Part shown: one piece after another, positions 24,359 through 36,599 of the stretch
Numbering within the stretch: position 1 is the first letter of the stretch
Layout: each line of letters starts with the position of its first letter
Origin: Siphonodentalium dalli
Taxonomy: Eukaryota > Mollusca > Scaphopoda > Gadilida > Siphonodentaliidae
Length of the DNA: 64,000 nucleotides
Reading direction: 5' to 3'
Assembly (NCBI GenBank): GCA_032622095.1
Contig: CP136065.1
Coordinates: forward strand, 153,453,577 to 153,517,576
The notes under the pieces: generated by a model
The model's input: the letters and a program-made list of their open reading frames with translations, nothing else
What the model was told of the DNA's origin: nothing
The model's database searches: none
Translations under genes and position numbers: made by a program

Positions 24359-27300
24359 CTGTGAAAGAAATGGATAGTGCTATTTTACTACAGCTCAAGT
24401 ACTAATACCAATGCTAAATTTATTGACACAATTCTTTTTTTCCATTATTCAGGTCAGACATGTCAAATCTTCATTAAGAATATATTGTCTTGTATTTTAT
24501 TTACAAGCATAGGATGGTTGGTTGTTGAGCAGTGTTGGCACTGGACCCAAATTTTTTCTTGCCAAATGAAATGTCTTTTTGCCAAATTTCAAAATGATTT
24601 GCCCAATATAATTGAGTCAGTATAATTGGGGAAATTGAAGGAAATTATCATTTTTGTTATCTTTGTTATATGATGTAAACTCTAACCAGACACAGACATG
24701 ATATTTGTTCGGAAAACCATGTCAGTTGTCAATTGAAAGAATGTGAAATAAAGACATTTCCGCAGTGTTTACATGTTTACATACATGTATTATAAAAGAC
24801 TCAAATGACCTAACGAAGTGACATCGGCATATTCTGGCGAAAATATTTTTGCAATCGTAAATTGAATTAATTCTATCACTTATACCCGGTAATTTGTAAA
24901 TTAAAAATTGCTTGTATATCACGAGATGTTCTGTGCAAGAAATATTTAACAAATAAGTAACAGGACCACTTACAATACAAATAAACATAGTGAATAGTGA
25001 TGGGATATATTAACAACACATGATGTTGAGTAAAGGTGTATTAGATTGTTATGGGCGTATTCGATTGACGACATAAATATTTTTGCATGGTCGTAAATTG
25101 AATTAATTCTATCACTTATACCCGGTAATTTGTAAATTAAAAATTGCATGTATATCACGAGATGTTCTGTGCAAGAAATATTTAACAAATAAGTAACAGG
25201 ACCACTTACAATACAAATAAACATAGTGAATAGTGATGGGATATATTAACAACACATGATGTTGAGTAAAGGTGTATTAGATTGTTATGGGCGTATTCGA
25301 TTGACGACATAAATGTAGAAGCCGAAATTAGCCGAGTACATTATGGAACACTTCGGCTTTCAGTTAAAACATAAACAAATATAAACAAACCGACATTAGT
25401 CCTAATAAACCGGAATATTCTATGTGTAATTTAACATGAAAGTTAGAATATTATGCACCATTATGACCATGAGATGTGACTCTTTCCGATATATATAGCA
25501 TCAGATATTAATTTGTTAGGTAAAACGAGTAAAATAGACTACAATTCCCACCCCCAACCCTAGGCGTAATTCATGTCATACAAATGGTAATGGGACATTC
25601 TCATACCAAAACTAGCATCTCGCTATCCCAATATGGTTTTAGTACGAGCAGACTTGGACTATATAATGTAGTGAACTTCATACGAGAGCATCATCCAAAA
25701 TCGCCCATCGCTCTGGTCTGAATCTTGTAAAGAAGAGTAAAGACTTTTCGACTTACCCACAGGTAGCCTGTTTTTATAAAAGGAGAGCTTCCCATGCCAC
25801 ATGTCGAGATGAACGCCAACAATGGTACCCTGACCAAACTTCGTTGTGTAACCATTCTTTATTCCTTTGTGGTGGATGTTTCCTGAATAAGACAGCCCCC
25901 AGCTCTCACTGTCAATACCCAGCAAACTACAGAACATGTGTTTATACTTATTTAGGTCCATGTACTGTGTGCCGACACCAATCATCTGCAAGTCAAATAA
26001 AATTATACGAATTAAAATCAAATCATGTGAATGTATACTGGTAGCTTCTACTCAGATGAATATAGATTAAATTTTCAAATCAAATATGCCACTACGGAAC
26101 AATTTGCATGTACCATAGGCAAAGGTTACTTGTTATTCGGATGGGCAGTTCTGAAAGCAGTCAGGTATATCTTTAAAATCAATGTGTGCATAATAGAGTA
26201 TAAAGGTCCTTCCATCCAACATTTGCTGCGCAGATTGCGTGGTATGCCACACAAACTGCGGCAAAAGCGTCTTTGGCGTTTTCTGGGTCACAGCGATGGC
26301 AGTTACTTGTATATATATATCCAGTATACTCGAGTGTATTTGTTATTCACATATTTAAAAACAAATTGACTGCATGGTGCATCGATGCACAATCACAGTC
26401 CAAAAATGTTCCAGTGTCTGCTTTCTTTACATCATTGTAAAAGTCACAATTAACCAAAAAACCAGATGAATCATGTGGTGCCGCACTGCCCGATTAGTAT
26501 AGCTATGTAATTCTGCAGCAGTAATGTAACCCATTAACACATGTGTCATTCTGTGTAAATTACACGCAACCCTACTAGAATCTGCATATTAAAAAAAAAA
26601 GACATACAAGGTTTATTTGGGCACACGAATATGTGTATGGAACATGTGGAGCATACATATTTATAAATATGACATAGCAGGAACACTGTAATTCTTGGAA
26701 CAAGCAAGTAATTAATGGGTGTGTTTAATTAGTACAACAATGGGCCTCACCATATCAGTTCCATACACAGGTGTGGTCATCTTCACCTCCCAGAAGTACT
26801 GATCTTCCTTCATACAGATGTTACCTCTCACCGCTGCAGTCCCACAGCTGTAATCTACATGGAACACCACCTCTCGTCTATCAGTCTTAATGCTGCTGGC
26901 ACTCGATTTTGTGTCCTCATCCCACTGCCATTCAAAATCTGCAAATTTATATTTCTTACATGATGATTGATGATGATTTATTTATTTCATACATAATTGT
27001 CAATATTTAAGTATTAGTATATGATGTATAATTTACATTCAAATGTTAAATATATAGTAATTTAGACCAAAATCTGAATAGTTTTTATTTGTATATATAT
27101 GATATCATATGAACATAAATACAATATATTGTTGAAGTTTTCATTTTAGTGATTCTCTCTCTGAAACAATACACATACTTTCTTCTCAATGTTAGAAACA
27201 ACACGCAATCATTCACATACATGTACATCCCACTGGCGCTACTTGATCAGGGCTAAAAAAGAGCTTTGTTTCAGCTAACCTCACCGACCCTATTTTGAAC

Positions 27301-30300
27301 CGCTGACCCCTTCACATGTTATTGTGAATTTGGAACTAAGTTTCTAAAAGTCTATTACAAATGTCTTTTGAGGAGTTAAAGACTGTTGTCACAGTGTTGT
27401 GCATCATATATAAACTCTTAAAAATGGTGTATAATTAATACATTCAAAAACATCAGGGGTTGGGGTACAAAGGCAATTACTAGCTTGATAACTTTCCGTA
27501 TCAAAATTATAATTCTGGCAAGAAAGACCATGTGGCCGACAGGCGGCAGGGAAAACTGTGGCATGTGCGTAGACAGGATTGAACTTGATTTCGAGATATT
27601 TTGTAGCTATCGTGAGTATCGTCTGGTATGTACTGTATGATAATTCAATCATAGATCTGTTAATCCATCTAAATATTTCTGCCGGAAAATAATGAATTTA
27701 AATGGGAAAGTATAATCATGTACTATGAAAATTAACTTTGATAAATAGTCCCCGTAATATAGTAATTCCACATTCAGGATTAGATTGATCTGATATTACC
27801 ATGACAGGGTTGTCTTTTGTTCATAGATGACAAATTCAGTGAAATTTCTTAATATCTATGGAATTAACATGTACTGTATATACCCGTCAGCAAGCCCATC
27901 CTCCAAGATAAGCCCAGTCTGGGTTTTTTTTACCCTAAATTAAACATGGGGTGGTCCTCGTAATAATCCCATATTTAAGCATTTGGAAGGTGAATACAAT
28001 CACGTCGTTCTATCCAGTATAATAGGAGAAGATACTCAAGCACATAGTGCTTTTTAATTATTTTTTCCAGTTGTTTTTCTTAATAAATAAAGATGTATAA
28101 TAGTGTGCACTTGTGTTAATATTGTTGTGAATTATACATGCATCTTATTCTATCCATAGTTGTTGGATCAATCAAAGAGGTATCAAATAAATAAAATTTA
28201 AGGATGTGTGACTTATTGTTCACACCCATATCCGAGTAATCCCAATTGGATGTGCAGTAATGACTTCGTGTTTTTGATCATGCAGAAGAGTGATGTATGT
28301 TCACCTGCATCTCACTGTTGTGTTTTTATAAGAACTAGCATTATTAATTTATAAGCATTAGTGTAACTAAATTAACTTGTGAACTCATCATACAGCCCTA
28401 TTGTGTTTACAAATTAATCCCAAATTTACAACCTTATTCAAATTGATCTCAAATCTATCTGTCTATCACTGTTTCTGGATATTATCATGTGATTTTATCT
28501 TCTTAATAATATAAATAAAGCACATCATTATCTTTATTCAATACAAAACATGGTATTATTATAAAGTATGACGGTAGGTCAGCACCTGAAGGCTAACTTA
28601 ATTTTTGCACAGGGGGGGTTCCTAGTGAGTAAGCCCAGTACCAACTTTTTGAGCAAAAACATGCACTAGCCCCCCCCCCCCCAACCCCCGGCTTACTGAT
28701 AGTAAGTAATCAGTTGTAATGCGGAGTGGTTTTGAAATTTTTGCAGTATTTTTATAGCTCAAAAGTTTGTAATTTTCAAATCAAAAAGCGAACTGCATGT
28801 GTTTACATTAGGCGGTCGCGAGCATGAATTATGTAAATTAGGTGGAATTTCTTTTGCACATTTGAAGTTATTAATACCTCAGGAACACATCACAAAAGTT
28901 TCTACCCAGAATTCTACATTTTAGGTCACTTTCAATCGGCTGAAACTCCGTTGTGCCAAACCAAATTTTGATAAATGTTGGACAACTAAAACAGTTGTAT
29001 TATGAATTTTATGAAACACTAAATCATTTCCCATATCATGGAGTATTTATTGAAATATAAAAAATAAATTCAAGGAGAAATTTACTATAGAGCAGAATAG
29101 GACCCGAGCCGGGACATCATAATGTTCCGGTCTCTACTAGTACAGACAATGGAATAACCGTATTTCCATTGCATTGAGAACATTACTTTCATAAGCGGAA
29201 TATGGACATCAATATCTGAATCATCCGTGGATTCAGAATGTTCATTCGTGATCGCATTCACGTAAATTGTCAACATCACTCAATTTAGTGGTGCGTGTGT
29301 CGGAAACTGTGTGTTCACTGTTCAAGCAGCGTGAATGAATCAAAAAAGTCAGTTACTAAATTCCTGTAAAATTTTCATCATCGGAACAGCTCTTCGTCTG
29401 ATATATTTAGAATTAAATTAAAATAAATTCAGTCATTTTCTGGAAGACAGGAAAACCCGGACATGTTTACATTAATGATAATATCATACCTATTATTAGA
29501 ACGCTTATTTACAGCTTCAAATTACGGAACCAGATGCGAAGTGTTTCTGCCCTCAAAAGCAGGCAGCCAGGGTGAACGTAATTTATGTTCTGCCTGTTTT
29601 GCGGGCAGCAGTGGTGAAAGAGTTAAGCATAATTCATTACACTTATAAGCCTTACATTACACTTAAAAGTGTAATTCACTTACACTTAAGCAAAATTATG
29701 ACGTAATCTATTATGCTTTTAAGCATAATTCAGACTAATTAGTAATTAGGCTTAACCGTAAATGAAAGTAACCTAGGCCCTACATGTACATCAGATTATA
29801 CCATTATACCTGAGGTAAGATATAGCAGAAGAACCAAATTACACTTAAATTACGCTTGAAATTCAGATGCATTACACTTTCAAGAGCGTAAATGAGACGG
29901 TGAGGGAATTATGCTTAAGCTTAATTTGCTAATAAATGTGAAAACAGCAGATGATTTGCAGTAGATCCCCGCCTGTGAAGGCCCCTTAAAATGGGTGAAA
30001 GAGATGACTTTAAAGGGAGGAACAGGTGTGCATATCTAAATTGAGATGTATTTTACACGAATAACGACTCAACAATCAATAATAGTAGCTTGTTCTATCA
30101 GTGTAAATTATATTTGCGGAGGTCACTTGGCGTAAATCAATATGATGACAAACATTCGCTTTATGTCCCCGTATGACAAGAGGACCCGTAAGATTGTGAA
30201 TAAGATAAAGAATATTGACATTGAATACATGTAGATGTTATTCAGTCAATTAAAGAATATTATTATTAGCTATCTAGAGCTAAATACATCTGCAAATTCA

Positions 30301-31652
30301 GGGACCTCTAGATATATAGTTCAGTCATGAACGTAGTGCGTACCGGTACCCTTCTACTGCTGGAAGCAGCAATCTGTGAAAGCGGATTGCTGTTGACCTA
30401 GTAGCCTACTGCATATGATAATATAAGGGAACCTACTCAGGTACTGACCAGGTCGGGCACAGGTGCCAAATGAGCTAAATAGCTCATTTGAGCTCACATG
30501 TAGCTAAATCGAGCTAAATTTTTAATGTGACTTAAGTCCATTTCCTCAGTTCAATGCGTGCATCAAATTATCGCATTGCGAATTTATTTCTACTGGACCA
30601 ACCTAGTATTGAGCTTCACAAATACATCGTGTGCTCATCTACTCACAACAGTCTTGATATCTTTTATGTGACATTTGCTTAAGGATTTATCCATATGTTT
30701 TCATTAAAATTCGTGAGAGAAATTAGTTTTAAATTGACTTTTCAGTCGGCAAATCGTGCTGTGTCAGATTCGCTCCGCTATGTCTAAGCTTATCCTAAGA
30801 TAAAATGAAACAAACGTTCTGATTGGCTGCTCAAAACAGGCTCCGTCTATGTGTTTATAAGCATGATTTTAATTGAATTTCACTGGTTCAGTGGTTGGAA
30901 GATACGGAAAGCCACGCGCTTTTACCACATCGACACAATAGAAGACACAGTAAACGATACGTGAAATATGAATGTACTGACCACTCGCGCTTCCGTATTT
31001 TTTCTTCTCTTAATGGCAGATCAGTGAAACGATTTATCGTAAATTGATGCCCGTGGTTTATCCAGTCGGACAAGACATTGTAACCTTGTGTCCTTAACCT
31101 TCAGAAATATATTCCAGGTAAATTAATATGCAGAAGCGGCAGTTTTATAAACACAATTCGTAAGTTCAAAAAGAAGTTTAATCACTCTCCTAAAACTTCA
31201 CTGTGTTAATCAGATTGCCTTTGATCACGCCACTGCTGTTTTAATTACTTGTTGTACGGAAGGAGTTTCTGTGAAGCTTGACATGGGGTCTAACTAATGA
31301 ATGTAAATTCGCAATGCGATAATTTGATGCATGTGTTGAACTGAGGAAATGGACTTAAATCACATTAAAAATTTAGCTCGATTTAGCTATGCTATGTGAG
31401 CTAAAAAAAATAAATGTGCCCGACCTGCTGACATCAAAGTTCTGTGGAATTGTCATTCAATGGGGCCATCAAAAGATGACAGAAAAGGGTTAAAACATAA
31501 TTACAATCATCATCCTCGCCGCAGACACATAGATTATCACGACCCAAGCGATAACAGTTGCAGAAAGGTTCGCTTCTCACAGGGGCACGAGATGAAATCG
31601 CCCCGCCTCGGTAACCCGACGAAGTCGACATAGTTCTTTCTTCTACGGTCAT
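24006..31652 (-). CDS. SPSB3: SPRY domain-containing SOCS box protein 3-like gene, four coding exons
   Basis: Exons 31505-31652, 26751-26938, 25757-25985 and 24006-24358 join in phase to 918 nt, a 305-residue protein. All junctions are GT..AG. Residues 33-49 hold a Cys-rich start ([16 protein letters not shown]). The SPRY domain spans about 50-220 ([46 protein letters not shown]). A SOCS box follows at about 223-260, with BC-box [10 protein letters not shown] and LPPGL. The tail is lysine/arginine-rich and could be nuclear. The order and wording match vertebrate SPSB3, which is ~50 residues longer at the N-terminus. In the family the SOCS box docks Elongin B/C and a cullin, and SPRY binds the substrate; mammalian SPSB3 is reported to target nuclear cGAS. 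ATG at 31652 is the first Met after an in-frame stop. Confidence 0.92.
24841..25314. repeat. Tandem duplication, 2 x ~234 bp, in intron 3
   Basis: 24841-25074 and 25075-25314 are nearly identical (landmarks AAATATTTTTGCA, ATACCCGGTAATTTG, CAGGACCACTTACAATAC, GGGCGTATTCGATTGACG). Differences are few, so the duplication is young compared with the other arrays. No splice site is created that would change the gene. Confidence 0.92.
25757..25985 (-). CDS. SPSB3: SPSB3-like exon 3 (second half of SPRY)
   Basis: Acceptor ACTTGCAG ending at 25986; donor GTAAGT from 25756. Encodes residues 113-188 ([46 protein letters not shown]). One base is carried into exon 4. Confidence 0.93.
26221..26265. repeat. 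GC-rich imperfect hairpin in SPSB3-like intron 2
   Basis: TTTGCTGCGCAGATTGCGTGG faces CCACACAAACTGCGGCAAA with a 4-nt loop (TATG). It is unusually GC-rich for its surroundings and stands alone rather than in a recognised MITE. Confidence 0.6.
26751..26938 (-). CDS. SPSB3: SPSB3-like exon 2 (first half of SPRY)
   Basis: Acceptor TTTGCAG ending at 26939; donor GTGAGG from 26750. Encodes residues 50-112, including [24 protein letters not shown] and [16 protein letters not shown]. Ends in phase 0. Confidence 0.92.
26939..30443. other. Distal part of SPSB3-like intron 1
   Basis: I see no exon here. Notable contents are a C12 run at about 28671, a TTACACTTAA/TTATGCTTAAGC word cluster (29640-29935), and AT-rich unique-looking sequence. 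Open frames at 27404-27652, 29085-29279 and 29463-29648 look like chance. Confidence 0.55.
29640..29935. repeat. Cluster of TTACACTTAAG / TTATGCTTAAGC words
   Basis: The words CATTACACTTAAAAGTG, TTACACTTAAGC, TATGCTTTTAAGCATAA, TTACACTTAAATTACGCTT and TTATGCTTAAGCTTAA occur in both orientations within 300 bp. It may be a decayed fold-back array or a cluster of homeodomain-type AAGTG/TTAAG sites. Confidence 0.45.
30449..31427. mobile_element. Long-TIR element (979 bp) in SPSB3-like intron 1
   Basis: Ends CAGGTCGGGCAC and GTGCCCGACCTG are exact inverted repeats, and the inverted arms continue for about 130 bp (GCTAAATCGAGCTAAATTTT, CATTTCCTCAGTTCAA, TTATCGCATTGCGAATTTA). Flanking pentamers are identical: CTGAC at 30444-30448 and 31428-31432. 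The ~700-bp interior has no transposase. It starts only 77 bases inside the intron from the exon 1 donor. The superfamily is not clear from a 5-bp duplication. Confidence 0.85.
31505..31652 (-). CDS. SPSB3: SPSB3-like exon 1 (start codon, Cys-rich N-terminus)
   Basis: Encodes residues 1-49 plus one base. An in-frame TGA at 31671-31673 lies shortly upstream; ATG at 31650-31652 opens MTVEERTM. The donor is GTAATTATG at 31504 downward, leaving T, which with AT from exon 2 makes Tyr50 (GEDDD|YFEW), as in vertebrate SPSB3 (EEDEYFDW). Confidence 0.85.
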
Positions 31653-32062
31653 ATTTCCGACATCAACCAATCATCTTATGTTGATTTTTCAACACTGTAT
31701 CATTAAATGTCACCTATTGGTAGTATTGCCAAATAATATTGGCATTTTTCGTTGATATCTACTGAATTAGAGAGCAAATTATGTTGAGAAAATATTTGAC
31801 ATATCTTTGTTTTCAATGAACCGGAAGTGGTTATTTCAGAGGTTTCTCCAAATTATTTATAAACCAAGGAATTCCTGGCGAATTTAAATTGGGCGCATTT
31901 CGTTTGTGAGGAGTCGAGAGGGAATTCCAATTAACGCTTTATGGCCAGATAAGTTGTACATAATCAAATAATATGTATAATAAAATCTTCAAATGAACAT
32001 ACCTATAGTTTTATCAGTTTCATTCTATATCTTCGATATAGGAGGTAGATTCACAACTTTAA

Positions 32063-32886
32063 AGGCCCACTTATTTTTCGAACCCCCAGGTCACATTATA
32101 TACAATATGCCATACTTCCTCTTGTTCATATGTTCCCCCGTTGATTTGTCGAGGCACTCAAGTTTATGGGCTGGGTATAACAAAGAAACAGAAGAGTAAA
32201 AAGAAATCCAATTACCTTGGAAAATGGATCTGGGGACCAGAGCAAGACCCAATCTTTTTCCAGGTTAAAAGAATGTGTATCCACAGCTCCAATTTTTAAT
32301 AGGGTACCGGTACCTCTTCGGACCCACCCACCCCGGCCCTGTATGATAAAACTTTTGTGCCACCACCCCCCACCCCCCGATAGATTTATCATTTTCACCA
32401 TTGGAATATCATTCTCCACTGTTACAGAGGAGCTCCAAAACATTGTATTTTCAACTTATTCGATGTAATAAACTGTGAACATGTTGTTTTGTTGAGACAT
32501 CGACGTATAATATAAGTGAGTGGTTCGGGGGGCTAGCCCGGGATTGTCGGAAGCACCGAATGGTAACTCCCCTTAATCCCTAAGACATCGACGTCTGTTC
32601 TGTGCTACTATTTTCAATGGAAGGGGGAATAACTCTATATATTTAGATATAGATTTATTATTCTTCCATTGAAAATAAACTAGTTTGAATTATGGGAGCC
32701 ATAACGGGCGAAAATGAGTTTATAATTTCAGCTATTTTCTATTACACCTTCTGAGACACAGGCGTTCCAAATGGTGATGAATTATAGTATTTTAATCATA
32801 TTTTATGGCATAGATTATTATTAAAACCGTATATCAAAAGGCACTAAAAACAAAATTAATCGGCGACTCGAAAATTAAGTGGGCCT
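32063..32886. mobile_element. TTAA-MITE family H, copy 3, with two insertions
   Basis: TTAA at 32059-32062 and 32887-32890; ends AGGCCCACTTATTTTTCGAA and AAAATTAAGTGGGCCT. Compared with copies 1 and 2 it carries about 300 bp of foreign sequence at about 32117-32430 and a second insert at about 32504-32584. The latter is bracketed by direct copies of GACATCGACG. Confidence 0.88.
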
Positions 32887-33146
32887 TTAACTTAACCAAC
32901 TCTGTATATAAACATCTAGCTCTTACGGTGGAACCTGACATAATGAACCCTTTGTTGTCGATATTGTACTGGGATTGAGCTTATATGTTTATTGAGCTTC
33001 TTGTTTAACCCTTTCTGAATGTAATATGTCCCATTAATTTATAAAATTATACATTGGAATAATCTATTATTAACCTGGAGGAGTGTTCGTGAAATGTAAT
33101 CAGACGAAAAGAAAATCGTACAAGTGCAGCAGAATTTCTATAATTT

Positions 33147-33220
33147 GTTGGAATTTTTCAGATAAGTCCAACAAACGACTGGATGGATGGTCGTCTGTTG
33201 GACTTATCTGAACAATTCCT
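33147..33220. repeat. Isolated hairpin
   Basis: TTCAGATAAGTCCAACA.ACGAC faces its complement GTCGTCTGTTGGACTTATCTGAA, with a short loop of GGATGGAT. Possibly the centre of a decayed fold-back element. Confidence 0.7.
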
Positions 33221-33249
33221 AAAGGAACTACTCATCAATGAGTTGTTAA

Positions 33250-33447
33250 CCTTTTCATGACTGGACATTCCTGAACATTTTTGAAAATCATGTGCCAATG
33301 CATTCTCTTATATATGGATCATTACATATATAAGATAATACATGCCAAAGAACATTACCTTGACATGCATTGTAAGCAGTGCATTCTCTTGTATATACGA
33401 GGCTCCCTATGTAATGCTGAACCAGCGTGGCTTACGACACAAAATGG
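33250..33447. mobile_element. Composite TTAA-MITE family C, copy 8 (decayed)
   Basis: TTAA at 33246-33249 and 33448-33451. CCTTTTCATGACTGGACATT at the left; the inner hairpins are shortened and mutated (the second lacks its right arm). Confidence 0.8.
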
Positions 33448-34675
33448 TTAATTAGTAAATAAAGGGTTAAGTAGGTTAATTGATTTGGCAGCTAGACCAT
33501 ATCACGATGTCAGTGTTATGGGTGGAGGTAACACCACACATCTTTTGGGTTTATATATAGCTAAATATAATGATTATTATTATGAGCTAATAAACAAATT
33601 CTTTAATTCAAATATAATTGCAACTGCATTGTAATCACTCAAATAAAAACCAACGACCCCAAAAATCAACTAACAAACTTGCCTAAACCTTAATTCCTGT
33701 GTGAAATACTCACTGCATCCGTTGGCTATGGCGGGGAAATGTATGAATGTGTGATCGAAACCAATTAAAACCGAAATCATAAAAGGAATCAGACATTGTG
33801 TCCAATTAATGACCAGTTTTGTTACTAAATGTAACTTGTCAACGAACTTCTTGGTTGGGCCCAGTAACATTTAGTAACAAAACATGTACGTATAGTATGA
33901 ATACGATATTATCAACAAAACACACTTGTGTGAGTCGAGCATTTGTTTATATACAGCATAATAAGCAAAACATTCAACACCGTGGCAATTTTTTGGGGAG
34001 TGTTTCACGGAGACCCATTCAACACCAAAATCTTGAGTGGTGAGGATTAGTGAGTGCTATACCGGTATGTTTAATCAGATTTAACAAAAGTTCACACAGT
34101 TGGGTCTCCCGGTTTTGATAGTTTTGCTTATTGCACACTATTTACGCACTGTATTGTAACATCACATGACTTTTGTTCACTAACACAGTGTACGAACTTG
34201 ACAATAACATGCTATTGATGCAATATTTATGATTGATATAAGAACAAAATATGTCTATATTTAAAATTCTTCCTGTTATGGCTGTTTTAATGGAAGTGAC
34301 TATTTTAACAGCAATACCCATCGTGAAGGCTATCCATATCTTTAATTCTGCACCAGTGAACTCCCATCATTAAAGTGTTAAAACATTACTCAACACAACC
34401 TATATTTGAGTAGAGATACCCCACAGCCTACCTCTTTCTCTGCATGGAAATTAATTTTTACAGGGACCCAGTTTTCTAATACAACAAGAGATGATAGTCA
34501 GGACAGAGACATTGCTTCATAGCAAACATTTTATTGGTGATCTGAAGAAATAATGATATAGCAGTCAGTGACATAATCTATGAATTGTAAGAAAATGTGG
34601 ACAGTTGAAAAATGTAACATCAAGCTTTACCATGTTCAGTTTTACAGTTCTATGGAAGTATGAATTTAATGTGTC

Positions 34676-34745
34676 TGAAATTTGCAGAATGAGGTCCACC
34701 AGAGGGTGAATTATATATAATAGTGATGTTATCCCACACACAAAA
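34676..34745. mobile_element. hAT-type MITE family T, fragment
   Basis: GAAATTTGCAGAATGAGGTC followed by CAGAGGGTGAATTATATAT: one hairpin arm and part of the loop only. Confidence 0.65.
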
Positions 34746-34966
34746 CTCCAGTGTATTATCCATATTGCAATATTGGGCAAACACTCATCTATTTAGATTA
34801 ATGTTGTATTAAATATTGCTCAACTAAGTTATTTTCATAAATTGTTTATCCAGATCTGCAACAAAGTCATTCTTATATATATAAAAATTATATGCGGTGG
34901 CTCTCCCCAGCAAAAATATTTCTGAACTTTTTTGGGGGGAATAGTTTAGTCCAAATAAAAGGTTAA

Positions 34967-35416
34967 AGGTACTCAATCCGATTAGATGCTCCTAAATTAC
35001 TATTTCTTTGGGGGGTAAAAAATATTTGATTCGAGTCGAGGAACCCACCCTTCAAAGCTCAGAGTGATCAGATATCGATTTTTGAAATGTGTTAATTTTT
35101 GGAGATGTGGGCCACTTCCACGTCTCAAACGGACAAATTACGGACAAATTGCGGGTGTAAGATGGATAACTCTAAAATCAAGTGGTTATTATTGTTAATA
35201 ATAACCACTTAATTTTAGAGTTATCCATCCTACACCCGCAATTTGTCCGTTTGAGACGTGGAAGGGACCATATCTAAAAAAATTAACACATTTCAAAAAT
35301 CGATATCTGATCGCTCTGAGCTTTGAAGGGTGGGTTCCTCGACTCAAATCAAATATTTTTTACCCCCGAGGCCAAAGAAATAGTAATTTAGGGGTGCTTA
35401 ATTGGATTGAGTACCT
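34967..35416. mobile_element. TTAA-MITE family A, copy 3
   Basis: TTAA at 34963-34966 and 35417-35420, TIR AGGTACTCAATCCGATTAGA. The palindrome is nearly complete; inner arms read GACACGTGG-like CCACGTCTCAAACGGAC and its complement. Confidence 0.93.
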
Positions 35417-35493
35417 TTAAATATATCCATTTTTGTGACGTCACTCATATGAAAGAGTTGTCAGTTACTAAGAGGCGATCTAATTAATAAATT

Positions 35494-35650
35494 GGATATT
35501 ACTTTGTTGGTTTTGATATATTGGCCTGACATCAGCCCTTGGTAACCTCATATCAGCCTGAGACCGAAGGTCTCAGGCTGATATGAGGTTACCTCGGGCT
35601 GATATCGGGCCAATAATATCAAAACCAACCAAGTAATACCCTCTAATTAT
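35494..35650. mobile_element. Near-perfect palindrome (unassigned MITE)
   Basis: Arms ATTACTTTGTTGGTTTTGAT and GGTAACCTCATATCAGCCTG face their complements around the centre GAGACCGAAGGTCTC. Outer AT-rich ends (TCTAATTAATAAATTGG / AATACCCTCTAATTA) are less exact, and no clear duplication is seen. Confidence 0.8.
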
Positions 35651-36056
35651 AGTCTTCAAATGGACCAAATGTTGAACTATCAGTTAGAAACAATGTAATT
35701 AGCACAAACTATGCCTATGGGGAGAGGAGCTTTATACTCTAAGTTGCACAACTTGTGCTCCAATCCCCAGTGGTTACTCCCTCATCATTCATTACCTCCA
35801 CATCATCATTTAATTGTCAATACTGTATATATTGGGAGACACAATAAATATGTTACAAAAACTATGACTTCAATTCTTATAAAAAAAATTTGGAAGGCCA
35901 GGCATTATGCTGTACTGAAAATCTGGCCATTTATATTCATTGTGAGAGAGCCCAATTATGGTATTAAATGATCTGTAGAAAATATCAAAATCACAACAAG
36001 AATGAAACTTTTTGTTTAATCAACATCGAGTCACATTTGCAAGGTCCATGCTTTAA

Positions 36057-36599
36057 AGATGGTCTATTTCTCAGTTAACATGTGTTATATAGTTACCGGG
36101 GTAGAAAATGTTAGATATGAATCGAAGACAAGATCCCTGTCCGGAAATGCTTCTATAGATTAATGTTGATTATATTTCAGATATTTTCTTGTCTAAATAT
36201 GTGTGGTTGTTTAGCTAATGAACAATAGTGGTTACTGCTAACAGAACCAGAAATTTTATTGTGTAAATTTGTCACAAATAAACGTTAATTAGACTCATTA
36301 TCGCTTATAACTATGTAATTAACTATGTAATAAAATAATACAATCAATCTGGGACATTTGACATTCGGAGCATAGCTATGGGAACACCCTAATGATCGTT
36401 ATATGGTATCGCCTGAATGGTCTGTTCTAAAAATAGAACAATAAAGTGTCCCACATAATCATCATTTTATAATAAAATATTCAAAATAAAATCAACATTA
36501 AATGATAGCAGCGTTTCCGGACATGGTCTTCAATTCATATTTATTATTTTATACCCACGAAACTATTTCAAAATTGTTATATGAAGAGATAATCCATCT
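36057..36599. mobile_element. TTAA element family J (543 bp, ~120-bp arms)
   Basis: TTAA at 36053-36056 and 36600-36603. Arms read AGATGG.CTAT, ATGAATCGAAGAC, CTGTCCGGAAATGC and ATTAATGTTGATTATATT, with the complement at the right end. The 300-bp interior is unique and non-coding. Confidence 0.82.

Noticed and set aside
24841-25314. CRISPR-like direct repeats
   Set aside because: Only two long adjacent copies with no spacers; a simple tandem duplication.
25844-26044. Plus-strand Cys-rich frame ([11 protein letters not shown])
   Set aside because: Antisense shadow of SPSB3-like exon 3.
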